NCBI GenBank assembly: GCA_002437435.1
Contig: DJPV01000072.1
Span: 1-5,275 of the forward strand
Source: Lachnospiraceae bacterium UBA6403
GTDB lineage: Bacteria > Bacillota > Clostridia > Lachnospirales > Lachnospiraceae
Direction of reading: 5' to 3'
DNA: 5,275 nt
The notes under the pieces are model-generated. The model was given only the letters and a program-made list of their open reading frames with translations. It ran no database searches and was not told the origin of the DNA. Made by a program: the position numbers and the translations under genes. Each line of letters starts with the position of its first letter. Within the stretch, counting starts at the first letter, position 1. Shown here piece after piece: positions 5,205 through 5,275 of the stretch.

Positions 5205-5275
5205 TTTTCTCTTATTACTCCGTCTGCGCGTTTACTATAATTATACTCATAAATTGGCAATTTGCTACTAAAAAA
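5114..5275 (-). CDS. Possible 3' end of an unknown gene, cut by the window edge (doubtful)
   Basis: A minus-strand frame is open from the window edge to TAA at 5114-5116 (53 residues). It contains a helix-like, charged stretch WELMKMRDLLMKYRELSALL and codons often ending in G or C, as in a real gene. Just before the stop, a one-base forward shift would join it to another open frame (4966-5142, 58 residues, containing CRKCHG). A third frame at 5037-5204 has an ATG, with GGAG about 13 bases ahead, and encodes 55 residues (MPECEAYPDM...). Three overlapping open frames with no clear start may simply reflect stop-poor repeat DNA. I recognise no domain in any of them. It could be a decayed gene, a small protein or noncoding DNA. 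Confidence 0.22.
   Translation of the reverse strand, partial: FFSSKLPIYEYNYSKRADGVIREKCRNVKHIRIWELMKMRDLLMKYRELSALL

Noticed and set aside
4878..5275. T-box or other known riboswitch leader
   Set aside because: I see no T-box AGGGUGG motif or any other recognisable conserved riboswitch core, only generic hairpins.
1..5275. CRISPR array, insertion sequence, tRNA or attachment site
   Set aside because: No regular exact repeats with unique spacers, no transposase-like protein, no tRNA-like cloverleaf and no paired att-type repeats were seen.

Overview
The window looks like chromosomal DNA of a gut-type Clostridia, most likely Lachnospiraceae. This is inferred from moderate-to-low GC, strong AGGAGG-type ribosome binding sites, the Firmicute style of the proteins, and an MEP-pathway kinase next to a GntR/FCD regulator. 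Every convincing gene is on the minus strand, so transcription runs from high to low coordinates. No known mobile element, tRNA, rRNA or CRISPR array was recognised.

Right part (5275 to 2289): a hairpin-rich stretch of about 280 bases (4930-5210) lies upstream of a small GIY-YIG endonuclease-like protein. A flavoredoxin-type flavin reductase follows, then ispE (isoprenoid precursor synthesis), then a GntR-family regulator with an FCD ligand-binding domain. The flavin reductase and ispE are separated by 5 bases and should be co-transcribed; the 57- and 59-base gaps on either side are compatible with one operon. A long inverted repeat with a U-tract closes the unit after the GntR gene.

Left part (2214 to 302): a separate four-gene operon with its own near-consensus promoter (TTGACA-17-TATACT). 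A perfect dyad sits exactly over the -10 box, as expected for self-repression. Gene order is a PadR-family repressor, two tandem paralogous membrane proteins with a HAAS-type cytoplasmic domain plus two membrane helices, and a secreted protein of unknown family. The first HAAS gene overlaps padR by 26 bases and starts at TTG; the other junctions are 21 and 4 bases. This reads as a small envelope-sensing or response cassette: a cytoplasmic repressor, two membrane proteins whose outward loops have diverged, and an exported effector or ligand. It is the best candidate here for an under-described system.

Left edge (1-301): no supported gene. It holds a possible plus-strand promoter and a hairpin plus T-tract in the same orientation, together compatible with a small RNA of about 160 nucleotides. 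The right-edge intergenic region (4878-5275) has several overlapping short open frames on the minus strand, one running off the window, but none has clear evidence of translation.
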